Origin: Citrobacter werkmanii NBRC 105721
GTDB taxonomy: Bacteria > Pseudomonadota > Gammaproteobacteria > Enterobacterales > Enterobacteriaceae
Reading direction: 5' to 3'
DNA length: 64,000 nucleotides
Assembly: GCA_000759755.1 (NCBI GenBank)
Contig: BBMW01000003.1
Coordinates: forward strand, 248,001-312,000
Part shown: positions 26,709 through 34,623 of the stretch, one piece after another
Position numbering within the stretch: the stretch's first letter is position 1
Layout of the letters: each line of letters opens with the position of its first letter
Notes under the pieces: model-generated
Seen by the model: the letters and a program-made list of their open reading frames with translations, nothing else
Database searches by the model: none
Told to the model about the DNA's origin: nothing
Made by a program: the position numbers and the translations under genes

Positions 26709-27886
26709 TCTTCTCCTGTCACGTGATAACGGGCTTCCATCACCCGTACTGACGAATTAACGGGTAACAGATATCGCCAGGTCTGTTCGACGGTCAGGGC
26801 ATCCGTGTCAATAAGCAGCGTGTCGGTCCACATCATCTGCGGAATACATTCGCCAGAGTCCATCCGCAGCAGAATGCCGGCCCGACTGGCGGCTAATGTA
26901 AAACTGATATCACCCTCAGGATGCAGGCCACTCAGGACGAACCTTGTACCGGGGACCGGGAAAGGAATTTGCTGGTCATGCGGAGCGCAGTTCCAGTAGC
27001 GGAAATTAAAATCCTCCGGCAGGTCAGGATGGCGGTTTTCCAGCCATGCCTGGTTGTAAGTCCCGGCCAGCGGCAGCCGGGGTAGCCAGGTACGGCTGAT
27101 ACAGCCAAAACCCGCAGGCTGAAATTCAGGTGCAGACCCGTCTGCTTTCCCGTCCAGGCAGGCAATAAAATGATGAAGGGTGAATGGATATTCAGCTGAG
27201 ATGATTCGGGGCGCTTCGGCCTGCCGGATTTTACCGGCCTGCTGATACCATGACTGCATAAAGCCCAGCCCCAGAGGGTTTACCGGGCAGACCGTGTGTG
27301 CCAGCGGGGAATTAAACGGATCAGGGGGTTCGCGCCGCTGTTCGTCGGTCAGACGGTATTCTGCCGGGATGCGGTCAGCATATTCGCTGTCAGGTTCGGT
27401 GCGGCATTCACCGCCAAAGGCGTGGCGATAATTCAGCGGCAGGGAGGTAAATGGCCCCGGTGCTGTTTCATGCCATTGTCCGGTTAATGGCTGTTGCCGG
27501 TAAAAATGCTGGCCGGTGATAAGCAGTCTTTTGTCCAGTATCATTTCACCCGACGGGGCGTGTATTAATACACCGGCGATCGTTTCTGGCGCAGCGACGC
27601 CATTCTGGGTGTAAGCCGTTCCATTGACGATGATGTCGCAGACGGGTTTGAAGGGGGCAAGGTCACTTTCCTGCCTCACCGGAGAGGTATTTAATTCCCC
27701 GAAAAATTTATCCTCCAGGCATAACGGCAGCGCCGGATATTCCATCAGTATTGTCTGCCACTGCCCTTCAGGGTTCGGCATAAGGCGAAAGCCGGTTTTC
27801 ATGGCAATGACGTGATACCGTTTGCCATGCTTATCGTCCATCGCATATTCCATCACTGCGAATGGCGTCAGATTCCGAAATTCCAT
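26705..27886 (-). CDS. DUF2169 family type VI effector adaptor
   Basis: A 393-residue soluble protein of the DUF2169 family: N-terminal LTPFAVMEYAMDDKHGKRYHV-type start, a central RHAFGGEC motif near residue 155, and a NPLGLGF motif near residue 200. Such proteins are adaptors or chaperones that load DUF4150/PAAR effectors onto VgrG. Its stop overlaps the start of the DUF4150 gene, so the pair is one operon with Rhs and immunity. No VgrG, Hcp or T6SS structural gene is in the window, so the secretion machine must be elsewhere. Confidence 0.85.
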   Translation of the reverse strand: MEFRNLTPFAVMEYAMDDKHGKRYHVIAMKTGFRLMPNPEGQWQTILMEYPALPLCLEDKFFGELNTSPVRQESDLAPFKPVCDIIVNGTAYTQNGVAAPETIAGVLIHAPSGEMILDKRLLITGQHFYRQQPLTGQWHETAPGPFTSLPLNYRHAFGGECRTEPDSEYADRIPAEYRLTDEQRREPPDPFNSPLAHTVCPVNPLGLGFMQSWYQQAGKIRQAEAPRIISAEYPFTLHHFIACLDGKADGSAPEFQPAGFGCISRTWLPRLPLAGTYNQAWLENRHPDLPEDFNFRYWNCAPHDQQIPFPVPGTRFVLSGLHPEGDISFTLAASRAGILLRMDSGECIPQMMWTDTLLIDTDALTVEQTWRYLLPVNSSVRVMEARYHVTGEE

Positions 27887-28725
27887 GTATCATGTTTCCG
27901 ATTAATAATATAAAACCGAGTTTGCTTATGCTTTATTAATTTGGTAGATGAATATAAATAATGCGCTTGCAGAGTGGCATTAATTAGAAAGTCTTTTGAA
28001 AGCGGGTTATGTGAGGTAAGTCTGTATTATTGAATTATTTTATGTATTATTTGGGTGTTGCATGCGAAATTATTATTCAATGATGTGATTGATATTGTTA
28101 ATTGTATTTTTAACTGGGTGGCATTATTTTTAAGTAATTCTCTGGGTGAATATGTTTCTGTGTACGGAGTTATTGTCTGAAGCAATGCTTAAACTGACAT
28201 ACTGAAATTCAGTTTTCCATTTATTTCACCACTGTCCGGGGATAATCTCCTTCGTGCATTCTGTTGTCTGCGGACGACGCCCTTTGCTTCATGGCCTGAA
28301 AGAAGCACCTGAATTATTCAGGATGGTCATTCCCTTTACCGGCGCAAACCTCGTAACACGCCGGGCCACAGAAACTGTGGCAGAGGTCATTATTTTCTGC
28401 TGTTCTATTGCACCAGTTGATTTCGCTGGTTCTCGCCATCTGTCGGAATTTATTCCGTGACGCACGCAGCCCTTTAACTCTGCACCAGACAACTCAACTG
28501 CGCCAGCTCATGGCTGGATTCTGAAACCACTTTTTCAGGCCATTTCACGCATTAAGGAGAACACAAACCGATACCGAGGCGGATCAGGATGATCCGGGGG
28601 ATGACCCGCTCAGGCGGGCGGCTGCTCTGAGAGCACAACCGACACCCCGCAACACCTCAACGGCTGCCGCCCCGGCGCTCAGGTATCGTTCGCAGCCCCG
28701 ACAAAAAAACAGGGGCTATCGGCCT
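27887..28725. other. Non-coding stretch between the effector operon and the broken recombinase
   Basis: About 840 bases without a convincing gene. The first 370 bases are very AT-rich and probably hold the promoter and H-NS-type silencing target of the effector operon. After about 28240 the composition shifts to GC-rich DNA. Short frames at 28254-28460 (+) and 28289-28492 (-) overlap each other and are not supported. From about 28565 the reading frame of the downstream recombinase stays open (DTEADQDDPGDDPLRRAA...), preceded by AAGGAGAA but no ATG. Confidence 0.6.
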
Positions 28726-29678
28726 GTGCGCCGGGGAAAGCTGTATCAGTTTTGGGTTATGGAGTTGAGGCAATCATTAAAAGGGGAAAATATAGGAATT
28801 CTGGCGCAGGAGATGATGAGGCTGGCGAAACAGGCGGGAGGCAGCCATAAGACCGTTCACGACCGCATTAAGCTGGCGCAGCGTTTTTGTGAACGTCTGG
28901 TGATGGCGCAGAATGTGCAGATCCGCCGGGTGGAACACCTGAAAGCGCGGCATGTTGAAAGCTATGTCCGTGAACGGCTGGCGCAGGGCATTACAAAGCG
29001 TTCCCTGCAAAATGAGATGGCGGCGGTGCACTGCATTCTGAAACAGGCCGGGCGCGACAAACTGGCGCAGAGTGAGCGGCTGAATAACCGTTCTCTTGGT
29101 CTGTCTGGCGCATCCCGCAACGGTACAAAGCTGGCGATCACGCCGGAGCACTATCGTGACGTGCTGGAGACGGCCCGCGCAAAAGATCCGGGTCTGGCGG
29201 CAGCACTGGAACTCTCCCGTCTGATGGGGCTGCGTTCGCAGGAAGCGGTACAGAGTGCGCAGTCTCTGAAGACATGGCGGCAGGCTCTGGAGCGTGAAGA
29301 ATCCCGGTTAACGGTGGTGTTTGGCACCAAAGGCGGACGTCTGCGGGAAACCGTTATTCTGGATGTTGTGGCGGTCAGAAAGGCACTCGATAATGCGCTA
29401 TCTGTTGCAGAAAACCGTCATGACAGGCTGCTCGATAAACCGGATCTCAGAAGTGCAATGAAATACTGGCACAGCCAGGCGTCACGTATTGGTTTAACGG
29501 GCGTGTATTCCCCCATTCGTTACGCTATGCGTGGGCGCAGGATGCGATCCATCATTATCTGACGCAGGGATTCAGTGAAAAAGAAGCACTGGCGATGACG
29601 GCGATGGATCTGGGGCACGGCGACGGGCGCGGACGGTATGTGGCGCAGGTGTACGGGCGGCGGGGTGATACTGACTGA
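28726..29678 (+). pseudogene. Second tyrosine recombinase (integrase-domain protein), frameshifted
   Basis: The N-terminal SAM-like DNA-binding part (KQAGGSHKTVHDRI, HLKARHVESYVRERLAQG) and the catalytic core with the first Arg (SRLMGLRSQEAVQ) are intact. At a C run (29510-29514) the frame slips. One more C would restore YSPHSLRYAWAQDAIHHYL (with the HxxR box) and LGHGDGRGRYVAQVYG (with the catalytic Tyr), ending at the TGA 29676-29678. As given, the protein loses HxxR and Tyr and stops at 29562. The start is uncertain: GTG at 28726, ATG at 28759, or further upstream. It may be a sequencing error in a homopolymer. Confidence 0.75.
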
Positions 29679-29720
29679 CAGCCATTACCTTTCGTTATCC
29701 CCACGATCGATTGCTGTCTG

Positions 29721-29752
29721 CCGCATCATATTTGACCTCAAATATGATGCGG
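29721..29752. repeat. Perfect 15-bp inverted repeat with 2-base spacer
   Basis: Arms CCGCATCATATTTGA and its exact complement are separated by CC. It starts 42 bases after the recombinase stop. It could be a terminator-like hairpin (no T run follows) or a dimeric protein operator. Confidence 0.8.
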
Positions 29753-29844
29753 TGATGACTGTTTAATTGTTCAGTTTTAATTGGAAATAGCTTTTTAAAA
29801 GGTATTACCTTCGTAAAAATCATTATTAATCGGTTTTCGTGCAA

Positions 29845-29866
29845 AATTATTTGGGGCCAAATAATT
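29845..29866. repeat. Perfect 10-bp inverted repeat with 2-base spacer
   Basis: Arms AATTATTTGG and CCAAATAATT are separated by GG. It has the same architecture as the palindrome 90 bases upstream. The function is unknown. Confidence 0.75.
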
Positions 29867-30153
29867 CTGTACGATTTTCTATCAATGGCTGTGGCAGAGA
29901 TCCCGGTTACTGCCTGACGAAAATAAAAGGGTTGCGCCAGAAAAGGCGAAGGCCATAAGGGTAAAGGGCTGGTAAGGGTAACAGCGCCAGCCCGGAAAAG
30001 GCTAAAGGGCTGAAAAGGTCTTAGTACTGGTGCAGTTCGATGTTTACCGGGTAGTTTCTGGTGCAGGTAAACGATGATATTGAACTGGTGCAGCTATTGC
30101 GTTCCAGCAAGTCGGTTGCTGGTGCTGATTGTCTGACAGTGGTTGCGCAACGT

Positions 30154-30192
30154 AAAAAGCAGATCCGGATTAAATCCGGATCTGCTTTTTCA
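30154..30192. terminator. Bidirectional terminator beside the integrase gene
   Basis: A long perfect stem (AAAAAGCAGATCCGGAT and complement, almost no loop) has A and T runs at its ends. It lies just past the 3' end of the integrase gene and can end transcription from either side. Confidence 0.85.
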
Positions 30193-30219
30193 TTTTTAAC
30201 AAATTATACTGCTACTGGC

Positions 30220-31482
30220 TCAGGCCGCTTTATGCCGCCGGGCATAAATATAGGGTGCAACGTACCCCTCGCGGCTTACGTCAAGATAGTCTGACCACCA
30301 CTGCATCATGTCCTTGCGTGCATCGAGATGTTCAGCACGATGGATATATGCTGCCCGCACGCTGTTGCGTTCCTGGTGACTCATCTGCCTTTCCACTGCA
30401 TCCCGCGACCAGAGCTCAGATTCCACCAGTGCGCTACAGGCCATTGCCCGGAAGCCATGTCCGCAGACGTCGGTTTTGGTATCATAGCCCATCAGACGTA
30501 ACGCCCGGTTGATGGTATTTTCACTCATCGGTTTATAGGGGTTATGGTCGCCGGGGAAGACCAGCTCCAGATGATCTGAGATTTCCTGTATTTGCTTCAG
30601 AATAGCTATAGCCTGCCGGGACAATGGCACAATATGCGGAGTGCGCATTTTTGCGCCACGACCTGAAAAACGAACTTTATCTATCGCCTCTCGGGTGGCG
30701 GGGATGGTCCAGATTTTGTGTCTGAAATCTATCTCGCTCCAGCGGGCGAAGCGCAGTTCACTGGAACGGATAAACAGATGCAGAGTCAGCGCTACCGCCA
30801 GCCTCGTAAGCTGCCGTCCCTGCTGATAGCCGCCAATGCGCTCAAACAATTCGGGCAACCGCTCCAGCGGCAGGGCGGGATAGTGATTTTTAATCGGCGG
30901 CGCGGTGACGCCTTCCAGATGCAGCGCCGGATTGTTTTCAGTCAGTCCCTGCTGAACGGCGTAACGCATGATGTTGCAGAGTTGCTGCCGGGTACGGGAC
31001 GCGACTTCCAGAAAGCCTTTGTCCTCGATAACTTTCAGTAACGCCGTGAAATGCTGCGTTTTGAGCATCGTGACGGGCAGATGACCAATTGCCGGAAAGA
31101 TATGATTTTTCATACTGGCAAGAATGCGTTCTGCATAGTCAGCCGACCATTTCTTGTTGGTTTTGTGCCATGCCACCGCAACGGCCTCAAAGCATTTTTC
31201 CGGTGATGCGGCGGCTTTTTCAGTCATGCGTTGTTGTGCGGGATTAATATTCTGCGCCAGCAGTTTACGGATACCGTCGCGCTGCTGGCGGGCGTCAGAA
31301 AGCGAGACCTGCGGGTATGCGCCTAACGCGATGCGGGATTCTTTTCGGTTGAAGCGATACTTGAGATACCAGAGGCGTGAACCGCCCGGATTGACGAGCA
31401 GATACAGACCCTGAGAATCGGTCAGTTTAAAGGGTTTATCAGAAGGCTTGATACTGCGGATTTTCGCGTCGGACAGGGACAT
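30220..31482 (-). CDS. P4-type tyrosine integrase of the island
   Basis: A 420-residue site-specific recombinase. It has an N-terminal DUF4102 arm-binding domain (SDAKIRSIKPSDKPFKLTDS, residues 3-22), a core-binding domain at about 100-185, and a C-terminal catalytic domain. The catalytic set is complete: Arg244, Lys279, His342 and Arg345 in HGFR, His369 in MSHQ, and Tyr379. It starts 161 bases from the tRNA-Asn 3' end and reads away from it. It should integrate and excise the island at the 20-bp repeats. Confidence 0.94.
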   Translation of the reverse strand: MSLSDAKIRSIKPSDKPFKLTDSQGLYLLVNPGGSRLWYLKYRFNRKESRIALGAYPQVSLSDARQQRDGIRKLLAQNINPAQQRMTEKAAASPEKCFEAVAVAWHKTNKKWSADYAERILASMKNHIFPAIGHLPVTMLKTQHFTALLKVIEDKGFLEVASRTRQQLCNIMRYAVQQGLTENNPALHLEGVTAPPIKNHYPALPLERLPELFERIGGYQQGRQLTRLAVALTLHLFIRSSELRFARWSEIDFRHKIWTIPATREAIDKVRFSGRGAKMRTPHIVPLSRQAIAILKQIQEISDHLELVFPGDHNPYKPMSENTINRALRLMGYDTKTDVCGHGFRAMACSALVESELWSRDAVERQMSHQERNSVRAAYIHRAEHLDARKDMMQWWSDYLDVSREGYVAPYIYARRHKAA

Positions 31483-31639
31483 ATGGTGGTCACTCCATTA
31501 TCGAACTGAAATGACCCCAGATCAGACCACCAATTTCGCCGGATGCGCAGGGAAAACCAGACACGCATTGGGAAATATTTTCACGCTAACTTATTGAAAC
31601 CTAACTGAATAGGGACTTATAAGCACGCCTGAAAACAGG

Positions 31640-31659
31640 AATTTGGCTCCTCTGACTGG
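31640..31659. repeat. Right attachment repeat, within the tRNA-Asn 3' end
   Basis: Identical to 19091-19110. Sixteen of its bases are the 3' end of the tRNA gene including CCA, so insertion keeps the tRNA intact. Confidence 0.9.
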
Positions 31660-31719
31660 ACTCGAACCAGTGACATACGGATTAACAGTCCGCCGTTCTA
31701 CCGACTGAACTACAGAGGA
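31644..31719 (-). tRNA. asnT: tRNA-Asn (GTT anticodon)
   Basis: A 76-nt gene on the minus strand with encoded CCA, acceptor stem TCCTCTG/CAGAGGA, anticodon loop CTGTTAATC and T-arm GTTCGAGTC. It is nearly identical to E. coli tRNA-Asn and sits next to mtfA as asnT does in E. coli. Its 3' end is the island integration site, and it remains complete. Which asn copy name applies is inferred from synteny. Confidence 0.95.
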
Positions 31720-31818
31720 ATCGTGTGAACGAGGCGCATATTACTGACCTCACCCTGAGGTGTCAACAGTAAAATTAGCGCGTCATTTCAATTGGTTAAT
31801 TAATCTTCAAATTCGGTG

Positions 31819-32616
31819 TTAATGCACACTTGATGAGCGATAATGGCCATCTTCGGGGTTATCTCGTAACCGTTGCATTGGATTTTGGCGATAAAACAGG
31901 ATGAAACGCTGCCATAAAGCCGGGAAACGTGGAGCAAATAATTCAGGAGCACTGAAAAAATACTCGGATAATACGGCAAAGCATTCGGCCGGATCGGTTG
32001 CAGCGTAAGCATCTATACTGCATGCGGTTTCCCCTACCAGATCGATTTCATCCTGAATGTTGTTCATTGCGGCATGCAGGTCGTGCTCCCAGCCGGCAAT
32101 ATCTCGCAGAGGAATCGCCGGAATACCGCTGGCGCGATCGCCATTACGCATATCCAGCTTGTGCGCGACTTCATGAATGATCAGATTAAAGCCTGAGGCA
32201 TCAAAGGAATCCTGAATATCAAGCCAGTTGAGGATTATCGGACCTTGCTGCCAGCTCTGCCCGGACTGAACGACACGTTGATTGTGCACCAGACCAATTT
32301 CGTCTTCCCATTCGTCGTCTACAACAAATGGGGCAGGGTAGATGAGAACTTCATGAAACCCATCTAGCCACTCGATCCCTAATTCCAGAACAGGTAAACA
32401 GAAGAGCAGAGCAATGCGCGCACTTTTCAGCGGGTCCAGTTCAAACCCCTGAAGTGCTACCAATCTTTTTTGCTGTAAAAAGCGCTCGGCCAGGGCGATA
32501 AGTCTGGCTTGTTCTTGCTCGGTGAGATTCACCAGAAGCGGAATAGCCAGGGCGTTATCCCACGGCCAGTCGTCATTTCGGGCTGTTTCTTGCTCTTTCC
32601 AGGGCCACTTAATCAT
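31819..32616 (-). CDS. mtfA: Mlc titration factor A, zinc peptidase MtfA
   Basis: A 265-residue cytoplasmic metallopeptidase. The zinc motif HEVAH is at residues 148-152 (His148, Glu149, His152). The N-terminus [10 protein letters not shown] matches E. coli MtfA. It binds and sequesters the repressor Mlc, affecting glucose PTS expression, and has aminopeptidase activity. It sits between tRNA-Asn and tRNA-Ser as in E. coli. Confidence 0.95.
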   Translation of the reverse strand: MIKWPWKEQETARNDDWPWDNALAIPLLVNLTEQEQARLIALAERFLQQKRLVALQGFELDPLKSARIALLFCLPVLELGIEWLDGFHEVLIYPAPFVVDDEWEDEIGLVHNQRVVQSGQSWQQGPIILNWLDIQDSFDASGFNLIIHEVAHKLDMRNGDRASGIPAIPLRDIAGWEHDLHAAMNNIQDEIDLVGETACSIDAYAATDPAECFAVLSEYFFSAPELFAPRFPALWQRFILFYRQNPMQRLRDNPEDGHYRSSSVH

Positions 32617-32709
32617 CGTTTTGCTCGCAAACTCGTCACTTGAACGAAATTGACGGAACTGGGTCTGTTAAAATGCCAAATTACCTGGCATCATGGCAAC
32701 CGCCAAAAC

Positions 32710-32799
32710 GGAGAGATGCCAGAGCGGCTGAATGGACCGGTCTCGAAAACCGGAGTAGGGGCAACTCTACCGGGGGTTCAAATCCCCCTCTCTCCGCCA
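32710..32799 (+). tRNA. serU: tRNA-Ser (CGA anticodon)
   Basis: A 90-nt class II tRNA with long variable arm, acceptor GGAGAGA/TCTCTCC, anticodon CGA in GGTCTCGAAAACC, and encoded CCA. It is nearly identical to E. coli serU and in the same place upstream of mtfA. Confidence 0.97.
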
Positions 32800-33076
32800 C
32801 TATTCAAACACTTAGCTCAATCCCTTTCAACGACTCATGTCACACTTGGTATAGTGTCGGTATATTCGCTTAGTATAAAGCTCGCCATCATCATCTTCTG
32901 ATTTGTTCAATACCGGAAGATCCAGTGTGGGGAAAATTTTCACTTTTCTGTCATAAACCACAACTTGCATTCATTTTTGTGACCTGAGAATAGTTGTTTG
33001 TCCTTCTCGAGCCTTGGTAATCTGATATCCCCCAGGCTTTGAGTTCATGAAAGGTACATGGCAATAGTTATTGAGG

Positions 33077-33463
33077 TTATGCCCACGACTTGTTTTGGAT
33101 AACTACCCTATATCCGTCGAGGTCAACAAATGTCCTTCCGTTCACGTCCCAGTAGGGATTGAATGACGCTGTCATTCTGAAACCAGCATCGTTCATTCTT
33201 TCGCAGACATGCGACCATTCATTTGCATCAGGGTAATAAAGAACGAGTAAATCTTCTTCAGTGTGCAAAGGTTGAACGGGATGGATTTGGCAAAAGGTGA
33301 ATTCTATGTGCCAGTCTAAGTCTTCCCGCCCTAACATTATTCCATTGAACCCCTCATGATCGTTAAATTCAGCAATTTTATGTAGCCCCAATCCCTGGCT
33401 GTACATCAGAAAAGATCTTTCGAGATTGCTGACGGGTTTGGCAATACGCATATGAGTAAACAT
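33077..33463 (-). CDS. VOC (glyoxalase/bleomycin-resistance fold) family protein
   Basis: A 128-residue single-domain protein. The start (MFTHMRIAKPVSNLERSFLMY), the GLGLHKIAEF turn, a central LDWHIEFTF segment with His and Glu, and the closing VNGRTFVDLDGYRVVIQN are typical of the vicinal oxygen chelate fold with paired beta-alpha-beta modules. Candidate metal ligands are His5 and the His and Glu of WHIEF. The substrate is unknown; a small-molecule lyase or resistance protein is possible. It is monocistronic. Confidence 0.75.
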   Translation of the reverse strand: MFTHMRIAKPVSNLERSFLMYSQGLGLHKIAEFNDHEGFNGIMLGREDLDWHIEFTFCQIHPVQPLHTEEDLLVLYYPDANEWSHVCERMNDAGFRMTASFNPYWDVNGRTFVDLDGYRVVIQNKSWA

Positions 33464-33690
33464 CCGGGGTCTCCAGGGGAAATACCGTTTAACATTGCAA
33501 TCGCGCTGAGTTTACATGTGATTATCTTTTGCATTTGTCCATAAGAGCCTCCGAAATATCATGCTTCACCTTGCTAACGGTCTGCTGCCGACACTGAGTG
33601 GACTGTCAGATTCGGTTTGGCTTTGTGCCCTGACAGTGCCAGTTCTGCTCCTTCAGTATTGCCACACCCTGTTTAGCTGTAAAATAAACC

Positions 33691-33724
33691 GTGGAAATGA
33701 TAATGATTTCTATTTATCATTATT
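33691..33724 (+). promoter_or_regulatory. Fur-like palindrome upstream of a small exported protein
   Basis: AATGATAA at 33696-33703 and TTATCATT at 33714-33721 form a perfect 8-bp inverted repeat. The left half also matches the 19-bp Fur consensus at 13 positions by my count. It ends 24 bases before the start codon, where bound Fur would block initiation. Confidence 0.55.
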
Positions 33725-33745
33725 TCTTTGAGAGGGGGTAACATT

Positions 33746-34105
33746 ATGAATAACAAGATTTTTGGTGTGGTTTTTATTGCTACTTTGTCTGCTGGTTTAG
33801 CTTTTAGTACTCATGCAAGTGAAACAATCAGCAAAACCGAGGTAAGAACGTTGGTGGATGAAAACAATAAATTCAAAGTTGTATATGATATTGATGATAA
33901 AGGAAAAGTTATAAATATCAGATTTCCTGATGGAGTCGTTGATGCTGATACTAAGCAAAAAATTACCAGGGAAATGGAAAGCTGGGCATTCGAAGCAGGC
34001 AATCCACAGACCGATGTCAGCTCTATGGTGACGTTAAAATTAACCACAACGTCCGCGCATAGTAGACCTCGCGACGCTTCAGACGGCCTTTTTGTACTAA
34101 GCTAA
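33746..34105 (+). CDS. Small exported protein of unknown function, probably iron-regulated
   Basis: A 119-residue protein with a clear signal peptide (MNNKIFGVVFIATLSAGLAF, cut near STHASE, residues 22-26). The mature part is short, charged and without cysteines, with a KFKVVYDIDDKGKVINIRFPDG segment that looks beta-rich. I do not recognise a family. The ATG at 33746 follows AGAGGGGG. The Fur-like palindrome immediately upstream suggests expression under iron limitation. GC content is lower than in neighbouring genes. Confidence 0.65.
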   Translation: MNNKIFGVVFIATLSAGLAFSTHASETISKTEVRTLVDENNKFKVVYDIDDKGKVINIRFPDGVVDADTKQKITREMESWAFEAGNPQTDVSSMVTLKLTTTSAHSRPRDASDGLFVLS

Positions 34106-34184
34106 AGTAGTTTTGGCTGTGTTCAAACTCACCTAACTCTTTGTGATACGATGATTGTCTTAGATTGTCACATGGGGCCAGATT

Positions 34185-34517
34185 TTGAATTCATACATTT
34201 TCCTTGCCGGGGCCATTATAGCTGAAGTAATAGGTACAACCCTGATGAAGTTCTCTGACGGATTTACACGCCTATGGCCATCTGTAGCAACCATTGTGTG
34301 TTACTGCACTGCTTTTTATCTTCTCTCTCAGACGCTGTCGACCATTCCAACGGGCATTGCGTATGCAATTTGGTCAGGTGCTGGAATCGTATTAATCAGC
34401 CTTTTGGGCTGGTTAGTAAGTGGGCAAAAGCTGGATTTCCCGGCGATCGCAGGCATGTTCCTGATTTGCGCTGGGGTTCTGGTTATTAATATTTTTTCAA
34501 AATCTTCCCCACATTAA
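34185..34517 (+). CDS. emrE: EmrE-type small multidrug resistance pump (TTG start)
   Basis: A 110-residue SMR protein with four membrane helices. The essential Glu14 in IIAEVIGTT, the YAIWSGAGIVLISLLGW helix, and the C-terminal LICAGVLVINIFS are the EmrE hallmarks. It exports cationic drugs in exchange for protons as a dual-topology dimer. No in-frame ATG exists upstream close by; TTG at 34185 gives the exact family start MNSYIFLAGA. Whether this is the emrE orthologue or a paralogue cannot be settled here. Confidence 0.9.
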   Translation: MNSYIFLAGAIIAEVIGTTLMKFSDGFTRLWPSVATIVCYCTAFYLLSQTLSTIPTGIAYAIWSGAGIVLISLLGWLVSGQKLDFPAIAGMFLICAGVLVINIFSKSSPH

Positions 34518-34575
34518 TTCTATTGAAAGAGTGTCGGATATCTGGCGCTGTTAGCAGATCTTATCCCCGTGCGCT

Positions 34576-34616
34576 AAAAAAGCCCGCTTCATTTGAAGCG
34601 GGCTTGCGTATTTTTG
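34576..34616. terminator. Bidirectional terminator between emrE and the porin
   Basis: An 11-bp perfect stem (AAGCCCGCTTC / GAAGCGGGCTT) with an ATTT loop is flanked by an A run on the left and TATTTTT on the right. It serves both convergent genes. Confidence 0.9.
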
Positions 34617-34623
34617 TGGGTAA

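Larger units (their letters stand above)
29679..30219. other. Non-coding region with two near-perfect palindromes
   Basis: No gene is supported across 540 bases. It holds two perfect inverted repeats (29721-29752 and 29845-29866), a purine-rich tract with repeated AAGGGCTGG-like words (about 29925-30020), and the terminator at 30154-30190 between the convergent recombinase genes. Confidence 0.6.
19091..31659. mobile_element. Genomic island integrated in tRNA-Asn
   Basis: The element spans about 12.5 kb between 20-bp identical direct repeats at 19091-19110 and 31640-31659. The right copy is the 3' end of an intact tRNA-Asn gene plus four flanking bases. A P4-type integrase lies next to the tRNA and reads away from it, the usual arrangement. 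Contents are a DUF2169-DUF4150-Rhs toxin locus, displaced Rhs tips, SymE remnants and a second broken recombinase. The flanks are ordinary core genes in Escherichia/Salmonella order. Confidence 0.88.

Noticed and set aside
28254-28492. Overlapping small frames on both strands (68 and 67 codons)
   Set aside because: They occlude each other, lack good ribosome-binding sites and resemble no family I know.
29925-30020. Possible CRISPR or tandem repeat in the AAGGG-rich tract
   Set aside because: The words (AAAAGGCGAAGG, AAAGGGCTGG) are short and irregularly spaced; there is no constant repeat-spacer pattern.
30061-30294. 77-codon + strand frame before the integrase 3' end
   Set aside because: It runs through the terminator hairpin and into the integrase antisense, with no support.
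32640-32901. Two short frames crossing tRNA-Ser
   Set aside because: They translate through the tRNA gene and cannot be real coding sequence.
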